A stretch of DNA of 64,000 nt, taken from the NCBI RefSeq assembly GCF_018278905.1, contig NZ_CP046600.1, positions 3,472,001-3,536,000 on the forward strand, given 5' to 3'. Of the stretch, positions 38,732-50,020 are shown piece by piece. Made by a program: the position numbers and the translations under genes. The stretch's first letter is position 1; every line of letters starts with the position of its first letter. Under the pieces are notes generated by a model that worked only from the letters and a program-made list of their open reading frames with translations, ran no database searches and was not told the origin of the DNA. This DNA comes from Mycobacterium spongiae (GTDB lineage Bacteria > Actinomycetota > Actinomycetes > Mycobacteriales > Mycobacteriaceae).

Positions 38732-40333
38732 GTGTTCGGACTTGTGGTCATCGTTGCGCTGGTTGCCACCGTGGTTGTCGGAACGATCCTGGGCCACCGC
38801 TATCGCGTAGGTCCTCCGGTGTTGCTGATCTCGCTCGGCGCTCTGCTGGGGCTCATCCCCCGTTTCGGGGCCGTCGAGATCGATGGCGAGATCGTGCTGC
38901 TGTTGTTCCTGCCGGCAATCCTCTACTGGGAGAGCCTGAACACCAGCTTTCGCGAGATCCGCTGGAACCTGCGTGTCATCGTCATGTTCAGCGTCGGTCT
39001 GGTGATTGCCACCGCCGTGTCGGTGTCGTGGACGGCGCGAGCCCTGGGTATGGAACCGCACGCGGCGGCAGTCCTTGGCGCGGTGCTCTCCCCCACCGAC
39101 GCGGCCGCCGTGGCTGGACTGGCCAAACGCTTGCCGCGGCGAGCCCTCACTGTGCTGCGCGGTGAGAGCCTGGTCAACGACGGCACCGCTCTGGTCCTTT
39201 TCGCGGTAACCGCGTCCGTCGCGGTCGGCGGCGCCGAGGTAGGCCCGATCGAATTGGTCGGCCAGTTTGTTGGCTCCTACCTGGGCGGCGTCGTCGCTGG
39301 GTTGGTGGTCGGCGGACTGGTGACGTTGCTGCGCCGCACCATCGACGCGCCGCTCGAGGAGGGAGCCCTGAGCCTGTTGACGCCGTTCGCCGCGTTCCTG
39401 CTCGCCGATACCTTCGGATGCAGCGGGGTCGTCGCGGTCCTGGTGTCAGCCCTTGTCCTCACCTATGTCGGACCCAAGGTGATCCGCGCCCGCTCCCGCT
39501 TGCAGGCCTACGCATTCTGGGACATCACGACGTTTCTCATCAACGGGTCGCTCTGGGTCTTCGTCGGGGTCCAGATCCCAGGCGCGGTGGACCACATCTC
39601 CGGCGGCGAAGGTGGACTTCGCCACGCTGCGTTGCTGGGCCTGGCCGTCACTGGCGTCGTCGTCGCCACCCGGATCGTGTGGGTGGAACTCACCAACGTG
39701 CTGGGTCGCATCGTGGATCGGTGCATGAACAGGCCCACCCGTCACGTCGGCTTCCGCGCGCGGTGCGTGACCAGCTGGGCCGGATTCCGCGGCGCCGTAT
39801 CACTGGCCGCCGCGCTCGCGGTTCCCATGACCACCCACGATGGTGCTCCGTTTCCCGACCGCAACCTGATCATCTTCGTCGTGTCCATGGTCATTCTGGT
39901 GACCGTCCTGATCCAAGGGAGTTCGCTGCCCGCTGTCGTGCGGTGGGCTCGACTTCCCGACGACATTGCGCACGCCGACGAAGTGCACTTGGCGCGCCGC
40001 CGCGCCGCGGAAGCGGCCCTTGACGCCCTGCCTATGGTCGCCAGCGAATTCGACGTGGCACCTGAGCTGCTGATTCGGCTGACGAAGGAATACGAAGAGC
40101 ACGCTGAGCTCGTCCTTGCCGACGCGGACGCGTCGGCGCCGAACGTTCTCGCCGAGCGCAACGAGCTGCTACGGCGGGTGCGGCTGCGGGTACTCGAGCA
40201 CCAGCGCCAAGCAGTGACCGCGTTGCGCAACGACAATCGCATCGACGACATCGTGCTGCGCGAACTGCAGATGGAGATGGACCTCGAAGAGGTGCGACTA
40301 CTCGACCCCATGGAGACCAGAGACACCGCCTAG
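38732..40333 (+). CDS. yjcE: Na+/H+ antiporter, NhaP/CPA1 family (YjcE)
   Basis: 533 residues. GTG 38732 is chosen because GGGAGG lies eight bases before it; an in-frame TTG at 38714 is weaker. Twelve or so helices include the conserved transport core: L-S-P-T-D-A-A-A-V, G-E-S-L-V-N-D-G-T-A-L-V-L, and R-G-A-V-S-L-A-A-A-L. The last 140 residues are a charged cytoplasmic tail with helical coiled-coil character. It exchanges Na+ or K+ for H+. Orthologous to Rv2287 by order. Confidence 0.9.
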   Translation: MFGLVVIVALVATVVVGTILGHRYRVGPPVLLISLGALLGLIPRFGAVEIDGEIVLLLFLPAILYWESLNTSFREIRWNLRVIVMFSVGLVIATAVSVSWTARALGMEPHAAAVLGAVLSPTDAAAVAGLAKRLPRRALTVLRGESLVNDGTALVLFAVTASVAVGGAEVGPIELVGQFVGSYLGGVVAGLVVGGLVTLLRRTIDAPLEEGALSLLTPFAAFLLADTFGCSGVVAVLVSALVLTYVGPKVIRARSRLQAYAFWDITTFLINGSLWVFVGVQIPGAVDHISGGEGGLRHAALLGLAVTGVVVATRIVWVELTNVLGRIVDRCMNRPTRHVGFRARCVTSWAGFRGAVSLAAALAVPMTTHDGAPFPDRNLIIFVVSMVILVTVLIQGSSLPAVVRWARLPDDIAHADEVHLARRRAAEAALDALPMVASEFDVAPELLIRLTKEYEEHAELVLADADASAPNVLAERNELLRRVRLRVLEHQRQAVTALRNDNRIDDIVLRELQMEMDLEEVRLLDPMETRDTA

Positions 40334-40495
40334 CAACAACTATTCGGTGCGGCCGATCTTGTTCGTAAATACCGTTGCTGCACAAGGATTCTCGCGGAGG
40401 AGCACCGTGCCAGCCGATACGCTTGGATCCTTGCCCGCAATAATTCGACCATTGCCGGACTCACATCGTCGGACGACTGAAGGACAGGTACCCCG

Positions 40496-41362
40496 ATGGG
40501 CGCTGCGATTGCCAAACTGTCGGTAGCCACACCAGTAGTCACCATGGTGCCGGCAATCAGTGCCGACTGGGAGAAAAGCGCGGCGGTCGAAGACCTAGCC
40601 CAGATCGCCGAAACCGCGGACCGACTCGGCTACCACCATCTGACCTGCAGCGAACACATCGCACTGCCGGCAGCCGAACAACAGCGCCGCGGCACACGCT
40701 ACTGGGATCCGCTGGCAACGTTGGGCTACCTTGCCGCGCGCACCAGGCACATCCGATTGGCCACCAACGTGGTGGTGCTTGGGTACCACCACCCACTGGA
40801 GATTGCCAAACGCTACGGCACGCTGGACGTCGTCAGCAACGGTCGGCTCATCCTCGGGGTAGGCGTCGGCTCCCTCAAGGAAGAGTTCGACCTCGTTGGC
40901 GCCGCATTCGACGACCGTGGTCCGCGCGCAGACGATGCGCTGCGGGCGCTGCGCGCCGCACTGTCGGTGCGCCAACCCGCCTACCACGGCGAGTTCTATT
41001 CCTTTAGCGGCATGGTTGTCGACCCGTGTGCCGTGCAGGATCACGTGCCGATCTGGGTGGGTGGACGCACGATGCGATCGCTGCGGCGAGCGGCAACCTT
41101 GGCCGATGGGTGGGCGCCATTCAACGTGACACTTCGGCAGGCGCGGAGCTGGCTGGGCCAATGGGATCTTCGGCCCGGATTCGAGGTCGTTCTCGCAGCA
41201 CCATCACCGTTGGATCCGATCAACGAACCTCAGCGGGCGCGCGACCTTCTCGCAGAGACAGCCGCCCACGGCGCCAGCATCATCAGCACTACCTTCACTC
41301 ACACCTCGCTACAGCACTATCTCGAGAACTTGGCGGCGCTGACCGAGTTGAACACCGCGTGA
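40496..41362 (+). CDS. LLM-class F420-dependent oxidoreductase
   Basis: 288 residues, TIM-barrel luciferase-like. Landmarks are R-L-G-Y-H-H-L-T-C-S-E-H, T-R-H-I-R-L-A-T-N-V-V-V-L-G-Y-H-H-P and G-R-L-I-L-G-V-G-V-G-S-L-K-E-E-F, the phosphate-binding region of F420/FMN. Mycobacterial members generally use F420. The substrate is unknown. Confidence 0.85.
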   Translation: MGAAIAKLSVATPVVTMVPAISADWEKSAAVEDLAQIAETADRLGYHHLTCSEHIALPAAEQQRRGTRYWDPLATLGYLAARTRHIRLATNVVVLGYHHPLEIAKRYGTLDVVSNGRLILGVGVGSLKEEFDLVGAAFDDRGPRADDALRALRAALSVRQPAYHGEFYSFSGMVVDPCAVQDHVPIWVGGRTMRSLRRAATLADGWAPFNVTLRQARSWLGQWDLRPGFEVVLAAPSPLDPINEPQRARDLLAETAAHGASIISTTFTHTSLQHYLENLAALTELNTA

Positions 41363-41504
41363 CCCTCCCCGCCAGGCGGCTGAGCCGTTGCAGACCTCTG
41401 ACCTTGACCGTAACCCAATCGGGGCGAATCGCGCCCAGTCCATGGCTCGCTTCGCAGGCCAATCCGGCCTATATTTCTCCTGGCTATGAGCAGGAGGAGC
41501 AGGG

Positions 41505-42020
41505 ATGACGAATCCGCGCCACGGCGAGAGAACCGCTATCGGCGTCGCCGTGCTGGGCGTGTTGGTGCTAGCAGCCGCCACACCGGCCTGCTCCAGACAG
41601 GCCGAGCCAGCCGCTACCGAGAGCCCGAGTGAGGCTCCGGTGTCAGCAACCATCATGATGGACGGGCACACGCACACGATTTCCGGAGCCGTCGAGTGCC
41701 GCACCCGGCGGGCGCAACCGACCGCCACGCCTGTGGAATACGGGAATCAGACCACGGAAGTCAGCGCTCAAGACGATTCGGCGTCATTGTCGTTTTCTTT
41801 CTCCGACGCCACGCCACCCGACGTCAATGGTTTCGCCGTTTCCCTCAAAGTGGACGGCGGCAGCTACGAGATGCCCTATCAACCCGTCCGGTCTCCTACC
41901 CAACTCGAGGCGAGCAGGCAGGGCAAGAGTTACACGGTGACCGGGACCGGCCAAGCGCTAGCGCCCGGCCAAAGCGTCGCCCGCGAGTTACCGTTCGGGG
42001 TTCACGTAACCTGTCCATGA
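41505..42020 (+). CDS. lppO: Lipoprotein LppO
   Basis: 171 residues, with AGGAGGAG just upstream. The signal peptide ends in A-A-A-T-P-A-C, a relaxed lipobox with Cys about 28. The mature region contains M-D-G-H-T-H-T-I-S-G-A-V-E-C and D-V-N-G-F-A-V, as in the 19-kDa/LppO/LpqH family of mycobacterial lipoprotein antigens. It is anchored to the membrane or wall. Orthologous to Rv2290. Confidence 0.88.
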   Translation: MTNPRHGERTAIGVAVLGVLVLAAATPACSRQAEPAATESPSEAPVSATIMMDGHTHTISGAVECRTRRAQPTATPVEYGNQTTEVSAQDDSASLSFSFSDATPPDVNGFAVSLKVDGGSYEMPYQPVRSPTQLEASRQGKSYTVTGTGQALAPGQSVARELPFGVHVTCP

Positions 42021-42058
42021 TCAATCATGTTGTGTGACAAGGAAGTTAGCCGTTGCCG

Positions 42059-42925
42059 GTGAAACACACGGACTCAGCACGTGAGCAGGTCTTGATCACC
42101 ACCACCGACCTCGCACACCTCATCCAGGCGGGTTCTCCCATCGCACTCCTGGATGTGCGCTGGCGACTCGATGAACCTGACGGACATGCCACCTACCTGC
42201 AGGGACACCTGCCCGGCGCGGTTTACGTGTCACTCGAAGACGAACTCAGCGATCACCACATCGCCGGCCGCGGCCGCCACCCACTACCGTCCGGACACAG
42301 CGTGCAGGCCGCCGCGCGTCGTTGGGGAATCGGCAACGATACGCCGGTCGTAGTCTACGACGATTGGAACAGGGCCGGCTCTGCCCGAGCATGGTGGGTG
42401 CTGACCGCGGCCGGGCTGGCGGATGTACGCATACTCGACGGCGGCCTGGCTGCCTGGCGCTCGGCCGGAGGCAGCATCGAGACGGGCCCGGTGAATCCGC
42501 TGCCCGGGAATGTGACTGTGCGGCACGATGATTTGTACACGGGTGCCCGGCCCACCTTGACCGCGCAACAGTCATCCGCCGGTGGTGTCGTGCTACTCGA
42601 TGCCCGGGCGCCGGAACGCTTCCGCGGCGAGGTCGAGCCCGTCGACGCCGTTGCCGGTCACATACCCGGTGCCAAGAACGTTCCCACCGCCGCCGTCCTG
42701 GCCAGTGACGGTACCTTTCTTGGCAGCAGCCAGCTGCGCCAACTGTTTTCCGGAAAAGGCATCGACCACGACAGTGGCGTCGGCGTCTACTGCGGCTCCG
42801 GCATCACCGCCAGTGTGACTGTCGCGGCGCTCACCGCGACAGGCCATGAGGCCGCAATGTTTCCCGGGTCGTGGTCCGAGTGGAGTTCGGATCCGGCCCG
42901 CGCGGTGAGCCGAGGCCCTGAGTAG
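42059..42925 (+). CDS. sseB: Thiosulfate sulfurtransferase (rhodanese) SseB
   Basis: 288 residues from GTG 42059; a TTG two codons earlier is possible. Tandem rhodanese domains: the first carries L-L-D-V-R-W and the degenerate active loop Y-D-D-W-N-R-A-G-S-A-R, the second holds the catalytic cysteine loop C-G-S-G-I-T-A-S (Cys near 246). It transfers sulfane sulfur from thiosulfate to cyanide or thiol acceptors in the cytosol. Orthologous to Rv2291. Confidence 0.9.
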   Translation: MKHTDSAREQVLITTTDLAHLIQAGSPIALLDVRWRLDEPDGHATYLQGHLPGAVYVSLEDELSDHHIAGRGRHPLPSGHSVQAAARRWGIGNDTPVVVYDDWNRAGSARAWWVLTAAGLADVRILDGGLAAWRSAGGSIETGPVNPLPGNVTVRHDDLYTGARPTLTAQQSSAGGVVLLDARAPERFRGEVEPVDAVAGHIPGAKNVPTAAVLASDGTFLGSSQLRQLFSGKGIDHDSGVGVYCGSGITASVTVAALTATGHEAAMFPGSWSEWSSDPARAVSRGPE

Positions 42926-43031
42926 GTTACCTTGGGACCGCCGTTCCCGGACCAACCTTTGCCAGCAACTTCTCCGACGCACGCCCCGGGTACCCAACGG
43001 TGAAACACGGTCGGACAAACGAAGGGAACCG

Positions 43032-44391
43032 GTGGCGACGTCGAAAGCTCGCTGGGTTAGCCAGCGCACACGGGAGTGCAACGGTCGAGGCCGGACCCCC
43101 GTTGGGTTCGGTTACCCCGTGGCTGCCATCGGGCTGGTGCTCAGCCTGGCCGCCTGCACATCGGCCTCGCGGGATGCAGCAGCCCCGGCCCACCGCGACG
43201 CGCGTCCGGATGCGGCGGTGCCCGACGCATTTACCCCCCTCGTTGTCGAGCCGATCAGCCGGCCGACGTTCCCTTTCCCGGGCACGGACAACAAGTATCA
43301 CGTGGCTTTCGACGTGCAGATCACCAACGCCACCGGGGTGCCAGCCAGCCTCACGGCCGTCGATGTGGTCGACGCCCACGATCCGTCCAGGACGCTGGTC
43401 TCGTTCTCCGGCACCGACCTGGTGGACCCCGCCTGCAGCTATGGCGGCTGCAACCGGTTGCGATTGCTCCCCGCCAAGCCCGCCCCCGACTCGAGCATCC
43501 CCCCGCGCGCGTCGCGGTCCTTGTTGATCGATTGCGCGTTCGCAGACGAGGCGCAGTTTCCCCGAAGCGGTGATGCTGCGGTTGCATGGCACCGGCGCGA
43601 CCGCCCCCGGGTCCAAGACCCCGAACCCGATCGACACGTTGGGCGCTGTGTTCGACATATCGGCGGGCCCGCCGCGGGTGATCAGCCCACCGGTGCGGGG
43701 CGATAACTGGGTGGCGTTCAACGGATATGCCAGTCCGGGATGGGGCCACCGCGACGCGATTCTGCCGGCAAACATGACCCTCAACAACAGCCAGCGTTTC
43801 GCCATTGATTGGAAGCAGGCCAACGACCATGGCGACTTCTACGCCGGCGACCGGACCCGCAACGAGAGCTACGTCGACTACGGATCTCCCATCTATGCGG
43901 TGGCGGACGGCACCGTGACCTCGACGCTGGACGGCGTGGAAGCCAACGTGCCAGGCATCCTGCCCGCATCGGACCCCGTCCTTGCTGCGACGTTGACGAT
44001 AGACAATGTCGACGGCAACCACATCATCATGGACATCGGCTCCGGCATCTACGCCATGTACGCCCATTTGGTCAGGGGATCGCTGCTGGTGAAGCCGGGC
44101 GACAAGGTCAAGAAGGGACAGCAGATCGCGGCGCTGGGCAACACGGGTAATTCCAGCGCATCGCATCTGCATTTCCAGCTCATGGATGGCCCGTCGCTGG
44201 GAGAAGCCGACGGCGTCCCCTACGTGCTGGACAGCTTCGACTATCAGGGGCAGATTGGCGAGGCAGCGGTCTGGGATGCCGACAATTACCTCAGCGGTTC
44301 GTTTTTCGGCTCGCAGCGCCTGCCGGCCCCAGAACAGCGGACCAACCAGCTACCCGTTCTGCTGGCGCTCGTGAACTTTCCGCAGAACTGA
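43032..44391 (+). pseudogene. M23 peptidase-domain lipoprotein, broken by a frameshift
   Basis: The start is GTG 43032 with GAAGGGA upstream. Signal peptide and lipobox L-S-L-A-A-C come first, then a beta-rich N-terminal domain to F-A-D-E-A-Q-F-P. The frame then moves by one: an extra C in cagtttccccgaagcg (about 43558-43563; ttcccgaag would restore the frame). The downstream frame to 44391 continues the same protein: A-V-M-L-R-L-H-G-T-G-A, then a LytM/M23 lasso-type domain (V-D-Y-G-S-P-I-Y-A-V-A-D-G-T-V, S-H-L-H-F-Q). Total length is 1360 bases, one more than a multiple of three. Either a slippage mutation or a sequencing error. Confidence 0.85.
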
Positions 44392-44412
44392 ACGACGCTA
44401 GCGTGGTTGGTC

Positions 44413-45633
44413 GTGAGCGCCGACGCGACACCCAATCCCCTCGAAGAACCCACGCTTGAACAGCTGCGGCGTCGCACCAGCATGAAATGGCGCGCGCACG
44501 CCGCCGATGTGCTGCCGATGTGGGTCGCCGAGATGGACGTGAACCTCGCACCATCGGTGGCCGACGCCCTCCATAGGGCCATCGATGCCGGTGACACCGG
44601 ATATCCCTACGGAACCGCGTACGCGGAGGCAGTCAGTGAATTCGCCGCGGAGCGTTGGCAATGGCACGGGTTGGCGGTCAGCCGTACCGCCATCGTCCCC
44701 GACGTCATGCTCGGTGTCGTCGAAATGCTGCGTTTGGTCACCGATCGGGGCGACACCGTCATTGTGAACTCACCGGTGTACGCCCCTTTCTATGCCTTTG
44801 TTTCCCACGATGGCCGCCAGGTGCTCGAAGCACCGCTCGGCCCGGACGGGAGGCTGGATCTGGGCATGTTGGAGGAGAGCTTTGCGCGGGCGCGCGCCTG
44901 TGGTGGGAAAGTCGCCTACTTGTTGTGCAATCCCCATAATCCGACGGGAGCGGTGCACACTGCGGACGAGCTCAGCGGCGTCGCCGAACGCGCCCGCCGG
45001 TTCGGCGTCCGAGTGGTCTCTGATGAGATTCACGCGCCGATGGTGTTGTCCGGGGCGCGATTCACTCCCTATCTGAGTGTCCCCGGCGCGGGGAACGCTC
45101 TCGCGCTCACGTCCGCCTCGAAGGCGTGGAATCTGTGCGGGCTCAAGGCCGCGGTGGCCATCGCCGGTCCCGAGTCGGCCGCGGACCTGCGCCGGCTTCC
45201 GGAGGAGGTCAGTCACGGTCCTAGCCACCTGGGCATCATCGCGCACACCGCGGCTTTCAGGACCGGCGGCGATTGGCTCGACGCACTGCTGGCCGGGCTC
45301 GATGCCAACCGAACATTGCTGGGCGAACTGGTCGCCGAGCGCCTACCCGGAGTGCAGCTGCTGCGTCCGCAGGGCACCTACCTTGCCTGGCTGGATTGCC
45401 GTGGGATCGGCGTCGGCGACGAAAAGACCGACGGGCTTGCGGTGGTGTCCGATATGTCCGGGCCAGCCCGCTGGTTCCTCGACAACGCCCGTGTCGCGTT
45501 GAGTTCTGGCCATGTGTTCGGCACTGGCGGAGGCGGGCACGTGCGGATGAACTTCGCGACGTCCCGGGCAATTGTCACCGAGGCCGTGTCGCGGATGAGT
45601 GAGGCACTCAAAGGCCGAACTGGTCCTCGATAA
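44413..45633 (+). CDS. MalY/PatB-type PLP lyase (aminotransferase fold)
   Basis: 406 residues from GTG 44413. Class I/II aminotransferase fold with the PLP lysine in S-A-S-K-A-W-N-L (Lys near 239), N-P-H-N-P-T-G, and S-D-E-I-H. The opening R-R-T-S-M-K-W and P-M-W-V-A-E-M-D are the MalY/PatB signature of cystathionine beta-lyases. It probably cleaves cystathionine or related C-S bonds. Matches Rv2294 in order and length. Its 3' end overlaps the convergent ACAD gene by 26 bases. Confidence 0.88.
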   Translation: MSADATPNPLEEPTLEQLRRRTSMKWRAHAADVLPMWVAEMDVNLAPSVADALHRAIDAGDTGYPYGTAYAEAVSEFAAERWQWHGLAVSRTAIVPDVMLGVVEMLRLVTDRGDTVIVNSPVYAPFYAFVSHDGRQVLEAPLGPDGRLDLGMLEESFARARACGGKVAYLLCNPHNPTGAVHTADELSGVAERARRFGVRVVSDEIHAPMVLSGARFTPYLSVPGAGNALALTSASKAWNLCGLKAAVAIAGPESAADLRRLPEEVSHGPSHLGIIAHTAAFRTGGDWLDALLAGLDANRTLLGELVAERLPGVQLLRPQGTYLAWLDCRGIGVGDEKTDGLAVVSDMSGPARWFLDNARVALSSGHVFGTGGGGHVRMNFATSRAIVTEAVSRMSEALKGRTGPR

Positions 45634-46792
45634 CGCCGAGCCAGATCTGCGCCGCATCGATGGCAACCTTCTCGCTGATGAAGGCGTGCTGGGTTCCGGT
45701 GTACATGTCACGGAACGCCCGTTCCAAGCGACTGCCCTCGCGGATCGAGCTGGTTCCGGCAACAAGATGTGCCCATTGGGCGCAGCTGCGGCTGATATCG
45801 GTGGCATAGACGGCGGCCGCCCGCATATCGGCACGCATGGCCGGGGTCAGCTCGTCACCATCGGCAACAGCGGCCTCAGCGGTGGTGAAGGCATCAAGCA
45901 CCAGCAAGCGAGCGGCCCGCCACGCCGCGACATGGTGTGCCAGGCCTTTCTGGAAGGTGGGGCGACTGGCCAAGGACGCCATGTCGCTCATGCGGTACTT
46001 GGTTGCCGCCAGTTCCGCGACGTCGTCGAGCATGCTCTTGGAGACCCCAAGCGCCCACGATGCGTGACCGGCGGCGGTTACCGGCATCAGCCCCATGCGG
46101 GTTGCCGGTGAGCCGCCTCGGCGCGGCTCGCGGGTGAACAGCGGAAACGTTCGCCAATGTGGCACAAATATGTCTTGGGCGCTGTAGTCGTAGGAGCCCG
46201 TTCCCTTGAGCCCCTGCACATGCCAACCGTCGTTGAACGTGATGTCCGCCCGTGGAACAACCGCGATCTGCATGTCCGGGACGCCTTCGCTGATCCAGCG
46301 CATCTCGCCGTTGTCCATCGGGAAGAACCCCGCCGCGATGTATTGCGAATGGCCGGTGCCTGAGCCGAAGCTCCACGACCCGCTCAACCGGTAGCCGCCG
46401 TCGGTGGCAGCCCCGTGCCCGTTGGGGAAGAATTGCCCGCCCATCGTGACACGGTTGTCGTGTGCGTCGAACACCTCGGCAAAGCCTTCGTCGGGCAAGT
46501 ACGTCGCGGCCGCAAACCTCGACGGCAAGTTGGCTATGCCGATCCAGCCGAAAGAGCCATCTTGCCAAGCCATTTCGATCCACGTTTCGATCATCTCGGC
46601 GAACGACGGCTCCACGCCACCGGCGGCCACCGGGCTCAACGCCGCCATCAGCCCGGTGGACCACATCTCGTCGACGATTGCACTGGTTAGGGTACGCATC
46701 CGCTCGGATTCGCCGGCCTCGGCGGCCACCAGCTCACGCATGCCGCGTGCTAGCGAAACGACCTGGCCACTCACATCGGTTGTCGACGTCAT
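45608..46792 (-). CDS. Acyl-CoA dehydrogenase-fold flavoprotein
   Basis: 394 residues. [25 protein letters not shown] and [12 protein letters not shown] place it in the ACAD superfamily, nearer to the HsaA/DszC-type flavin monooxygenases than to beta-oxidation enzymes (the catalytic glutamate is not evident). It reads the same way as the SDR at 46848 but with a 55-base gap. The substrate is unknown. Confidence 0.75.
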   Translation of the reverse strand: MTSTTDVSGQVVSLARGMRELVAAEAGESERMRTLTSAIVDEMWSTGLMAALSPVAAGGVEPSFAEMIETWIEMAWQDGSFGWIGIANLPSRFAAATYLPDEGFAEVFDAHDNRVTMGGQFFPNGHGAATDGGYRLSGSWSFGSGTGHSQYIAAGFFPMDNGEMRWISEGVPDMQIAVVPRADITFNDGWHVQGLKGTGSYDYSAQDIFVPHWRTFPLFTREPRRGGSPATRMGLMPVTAAGHASWALGVSKSMLDDVAELAATKYRMSDMASLASRPTFQKGLAHHVAAWRAARLLVLDAFTTAEAAVADGDELTPAMRADMRAAAVYATDISRSCAQWAHLVAGTSSIREGSRLERAFRDMYTGTQHAFISEKVAIDAAQIWLGVIEDQFGL

Positions 46793-46847
46793 CTGATGTT
46801 CCTATCGCTGCCCAACGACCCGAACACTACGCCGCCGGCATCACCCA

Positions 46848-47636
46848 TCAGTCCGGTAAGCCAAACAGCGAAACCACGTCATGATCGCGGCCAGCCGTGT
46901 AGCCGCCGTCGACAGCAATGGCCTGACCGGTGACAAAGGAAGCATCGGGAGACAGCAGAAACGCCGCTACGGCCGCGATCTCTTCCGGGCGACCCAGCCG
47001 TTGCAGGGCATGCTCCTTGGTGATCGACGCCAGCGGACCCGCCATCTCCGGCTGCCCCAAGACGCTGTCAGTCATCGGCGTCGCGATGAACCCGGGGCAG
47101 AGTGCGTTCGCCCTGATGCCGCTCGGGCCGTAGTCGAGCGCGATGTTCTTAGTCAACAACACCACCCCGCCCTTGGCGGCGTTGTAGGCACTGCCGCCCG
47201 CCGTGCCTTCGAGACCCTCGATGCTGGCGAGGGTCACGATCGAGCCACGCTCGCCGTCAACCCGAGGCTGTTCGATCATGCGGGCTAGCGCCGCTTTGGC
47301 CACCAGGAACGTCGCGGTGAGGTTGATCCCAATCACCCGCTGCCATTCGGCGTCGTCGAGCAGATGGACCGGGCCGCCGCCGGCAACGCCCGCCGAATGC
47401 ACAACACCGTCAAGCCGGTCGGGCACGGCGGCCAGCACGGCCGCGACCGCGGTTTCGTCGGTCGCGTCGGCCCGCACGAAGGTGAAGCCCGGGCCGAGAT
47501 CGGGCGGCGCGGACAGGTCGGTGCCCACGACGGTGCCGCCTTCGTCCAGGAGGCGCCGGGCAGTCGCCAGACCGATGCCCGACGCCGCACCCGTCACCAC
47601 GAACGTCCGCGACCGGGCACGGTCAGCGTTCAACAT
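46848..47636 (-). CDS. Short-chain dehydrogenase/reductase
   Basis: 262 residues. T-G-A-A-S-G-I-G (cofactor loop), V-H-S-A-G-V-A-G-G in place of the usual [14 protein letters not shown] and Y-N-A-A-K-G (Tyr/Lys). The C-terminus [12 protein letters not shown] is typical of FabG-like SDRs. NAD(P)-dependent. Upstream of the ACAD-fold gene on the same strand, so probably one transcription unit. Confidence 0.88.
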   Translation of the reverse strand: MLNADRARSRTFVVTGAASGIGLATARRLLDEGGTVVGTDLSAPPDLGPGFTFVRADATDETAVAAVLAAVPDRLDGVVHSAGVAGGGPVHLLDDAEWQRVIGINLTATFLVAKAALARMIEQPRVDGERGSIVTLASIEGLEGTAGGSAYNAAKGGVVLLTKNIALDYGPSGIRANALCPGFIATPMTDSVLGQPEMAGPLASITKEHALQRLGRPEEIAAVAAFLLSPDASFVTGQAIAVDGGYTAGRDHDVVSLFGLPD

Positions 47637-47798
47637 GGCCGGTCCTGTCTGAGAGGTCGAGCGGCCCTGGATTGCACAGCCAAGGCGGCCGACCCCGCGG
47701 CGGCCGCATTAGTTGGACAGGTGAAGTCTGCCACTCTCGCCGGCGCCCCGATCGTGTTTTCGCAATGAAAGTTCGCCTGATCCGCCCAGCGGTGCGCG

Positions 47799-48230
47799 CT
47801 ACTGCTCCAGCGCCCGGGCGCAGGCGGACAGGATCCTCAGAAAGGTCGAGCGTAGTAACCGGCTGCTGAGCGCCTCCGTCAGCGTGCCTCCCACATAAAC
47901 CGGGTGGGTGTAGTTGCTCCGCCAGTCGACGTGGGTGCCGTCCCCCGATGGAGTGAACGTCATGGTGCCACCCCGGTGATCGAACCTGGGGAACGCGCGA
48001 ACGATGAGGTAGGAGTAGCTGTGGGGCCGATCGTAGGCGGTGATCTCCTCGCGCCCCCACATGCCAACTCCGGTCACCTCCCGAAAGGCTCCCGCGCCGG
48101 GTTCGCAACCCTTCGCGTACCCGGCCTTGAGCACCAACGGCGCGGTGGTGAAATTGACCGGGTCGGCCAGCCAGTCGAAGACCTGTTCAACGGGTGCGGC
48201 GATCGTCCGCTCGACATGAATCTCGACCAT
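47799..48230 (-). CDS. SRPBCC (START-like) ligand-binding protein
   Basis: 143 residues from ATG 48230. V-E-I-H-V-E-R-T-I-A-A-P-V-E-Q-V-F-D-W-L-A-D is the classic opening of polyketide-cyclase/SRPBCC proteins; T-F-T-P-S-G-D-G-T-H-V-D-W is the conserved late strand. It binds a hydrophobic ligand in a deep pocket; the ligand is unknown. Divergent from the methyltransferase. Confidence 0.82.
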   Translation of the reverse strand: MVEIHVERTIAAPVEQVFDWLADPVNFTTAPLVLKAGYAKGCEPGAGAFREVTGVGMWGREEITAYDRPHSYSYLIVRAFPRFDHRGGTMTFTPSGDGTHVDWRSNYTHPVYVGGTLTEALSSRLLRSTFLRILSACARALEQ

Positions 48231-48350
48231 GAGCTCGCCGCCTTCGCACGAACCGAATTCTGCCCGACATGCTAGACCCCCGCCGACCGGCGACGGCTGG
48301 CTGGCCCCGGCCGGGGCTGGCGGCCGGATGATTCGAATAGATTCGGATCC

Positions 48351-48953
48351 ATGGCATCCGAAGCCGACCAGGTCGTCGGCATCTACCAACGCCATGCTGA
48401 CGCGTGGTCCCGTGACCGTGGCGATGAGCTGCGCGAAAAGCCTTGGCTTGACCGGTTTCTGGCTCTGCTGCCGCCGCGTCCCACGGTGCTCGACATCGGA
48501 TGCGGCAATGGCGCGCCGATCGCCCGCTACCTTGTCGAGCAGCAGTGCCGGATGACCGGGGTGGACGCCGCAAGCGCGATGATCGCCCGGTGTCGCGATC
48601 GCTTCCCGGAACACGAATGGCTCGTCGCCGACATGCGCGCCGTGGCGCTGCATCGCCGGTTCGACGGAATCGTTGCCTGGAACAGCCTTTTTCACCTCCC
48701 GGCCGAAGACCAACGGCAGATGTTCACCACTTTCGGCGACCACGCCGCACCGGGTGCCGCTGTCATGTTCACCAGCGGCCCCGCGGCCGGGGAACAGGTT
48801 GGCACCTATCGGGGCGAGCCGCTCTACCACGCCAGTCTCGACCTCGACGAGTACCGCGCGCTTCTGCACGACAACGGTTTCGACGTGGCAACGCAGGTGG
48901 TCGAAGATCCCAGCTGCGGGCGTCATACGATCTGGCTGGCGCAGCGCACGTAG
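48351..48953 (+). CDS. SAM-dependent methyltransferase, class I
   Basis: 200 residues. [13 protein letters not shown] is SAM motif I, G-V-D-A-A-S-A-M follows, and W-N-S-L-F-H-L is motif IV/V. The acceptor is unknown. It lies 161 bases upstream of the dehalogenase gene on the same strand. Confidence 0.85.
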   Translation: MASEADQVVGIYQRHADAWSRDRGDELREKPWLDRFLALLPPRPTVLDIGCGNGAPIARYLVEQQCRMTGVDAASAMIARCRDRFPEHEWLVADMRAVALHRRFDGIVAWNSLFHLPAEDQRQMFTTFGDHAAPGAAVMFTSGPAAGEQVGTYRGEPLYHASLDLDEYRALLHDNGFDVATQVVEDPSCGRHTIWLAQRT

Positions 48954-49114
48954 CCACGGCTCCTGCCGATCTGGGGCCGATGCGCCCCCGCCGCACGTGG
49001 GCCAGTAGACAATGGCACCTGCAAGACGGCCACTGGACGACGGCCCGAGGCGCGGGCAAGCTGGCGGTGACACCGGCGCAACGCCATCGAAGCAGTCGAT
49101 CGGAGAAGCAGATC

Positions 49115-50020
49115 ATGGAAGTCCTCAGAACCCCGGAGTCCCGGTTCGAGAACCTGGTGGGCTACCCGTTCGCCGCGCACTATGCTGACGTGGCGGCGAG
49201 CGACGGCCAGCCGCTGCGGATGCACTACGTCGACGAGGGCCCGCCCAGCGGCCCGCCGGTGGTGCTGCTACACGGTGAACCGACCTGGAGCTATCTGTAC
49301 CGGACGATGATTCCGCCGCTCGCTGCCGGGGGACACCGGGTACTCGCACCCGACCTCATCGGCTTTGGCCGCTCCGACAAACCCAGTCGCCGTGAGGATT
49401 ACACCTACCTGCGGCATGTCGAGTGGGTAACGGCTTGGTTCGAGAGCCTCGAACTGACGGAGGTCACGCTGTTCGTACAGGACTGGGGGTCACTGATCGG
49501 GCTGCGTATCGCCGCCGAACAGGGTGACCGGATCGCGCGCCTGGTGGTGGCCAACGGCTTCCTGCCCACAGCGCGGACACGCACCCCTGCGGCCTTCTAT
49601 GCCTGGCGGGCTTTTGCGCGGTACACCCCCGTTCTCCCCGCCGGCCGTTTGGTGAACTTCGGCACCGCCACCAAGGTGCCCGCGGAGGTGCGCGCCGGCT
49701 ATGACGCACCGTTCCCTGATAAGACATATCAAGCTGGAGCCCGGGTGTTCCCGCAATTGGTGCCCACCTCGCCCGACGATCCGGCGATTCCGGCCAACCG
49801 GGCGGCATGGGACACGTTGGGGCGATGGGACAAACCGTTCCTCGCCATCTTCGGATCTCGCGACCCGATCCTCGGGCGAGCGGACGGACCCTTGATCGAG
49901 CACATCCCAGGCGCGGAGGGCCAGCCGCACGCCCGCATCAACGCCAGCCACTTCATCCAGGAGGACAGCGGAGAAGAACTGGCCCGACGAATTCTCGCCT
50001 GGCAGCCGATCTCGCGCTAA
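49115..50020 (+). CDS. dhmA: Haloalkane dehalogenase
   Basis: 301 residues. Nucleophile Asp123 in V-Q-D-W-G, with Trp124 and the H-G-E-P-T-W oxyanion/halide region, F-G-S-R-D-P as the acid site and A-S-H-F-I-Q-E-D for the catalytic His. It hydrolyses carbon-halogen bonds to alcohols. Orthologous to Rv2296 (dhmA-type). The stop overlaps the convergent membrane protein stop by three bases (CTAA). Confidence 0.92.
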   Translation: MEVLRTPESRFENLVGYPFAAHYADVAASDGQPLRMHYVDEGPPSGPPVVLLHGEPTWSYLYRTMIPPLAAGGHRVLAPDLIGFGRSDKPSRREDYTYLRHVEWVTAWFESLELTEVTLFVQDWGSLIGLRIAAEQGDRIARLVVANGFLPTARTRTPAAFYAWRAFARYTPVLPAGRLVNFGTATKVPAEVRAGYDAPFPDKTYQAGARVFPQLVPTSPDDPAIPANRAAWDTLGRWDKPFLAIFGSRDPILGRADGPLIEHIPGAEGQPHARINASHFIQEDSGEELARRILAWQPISR

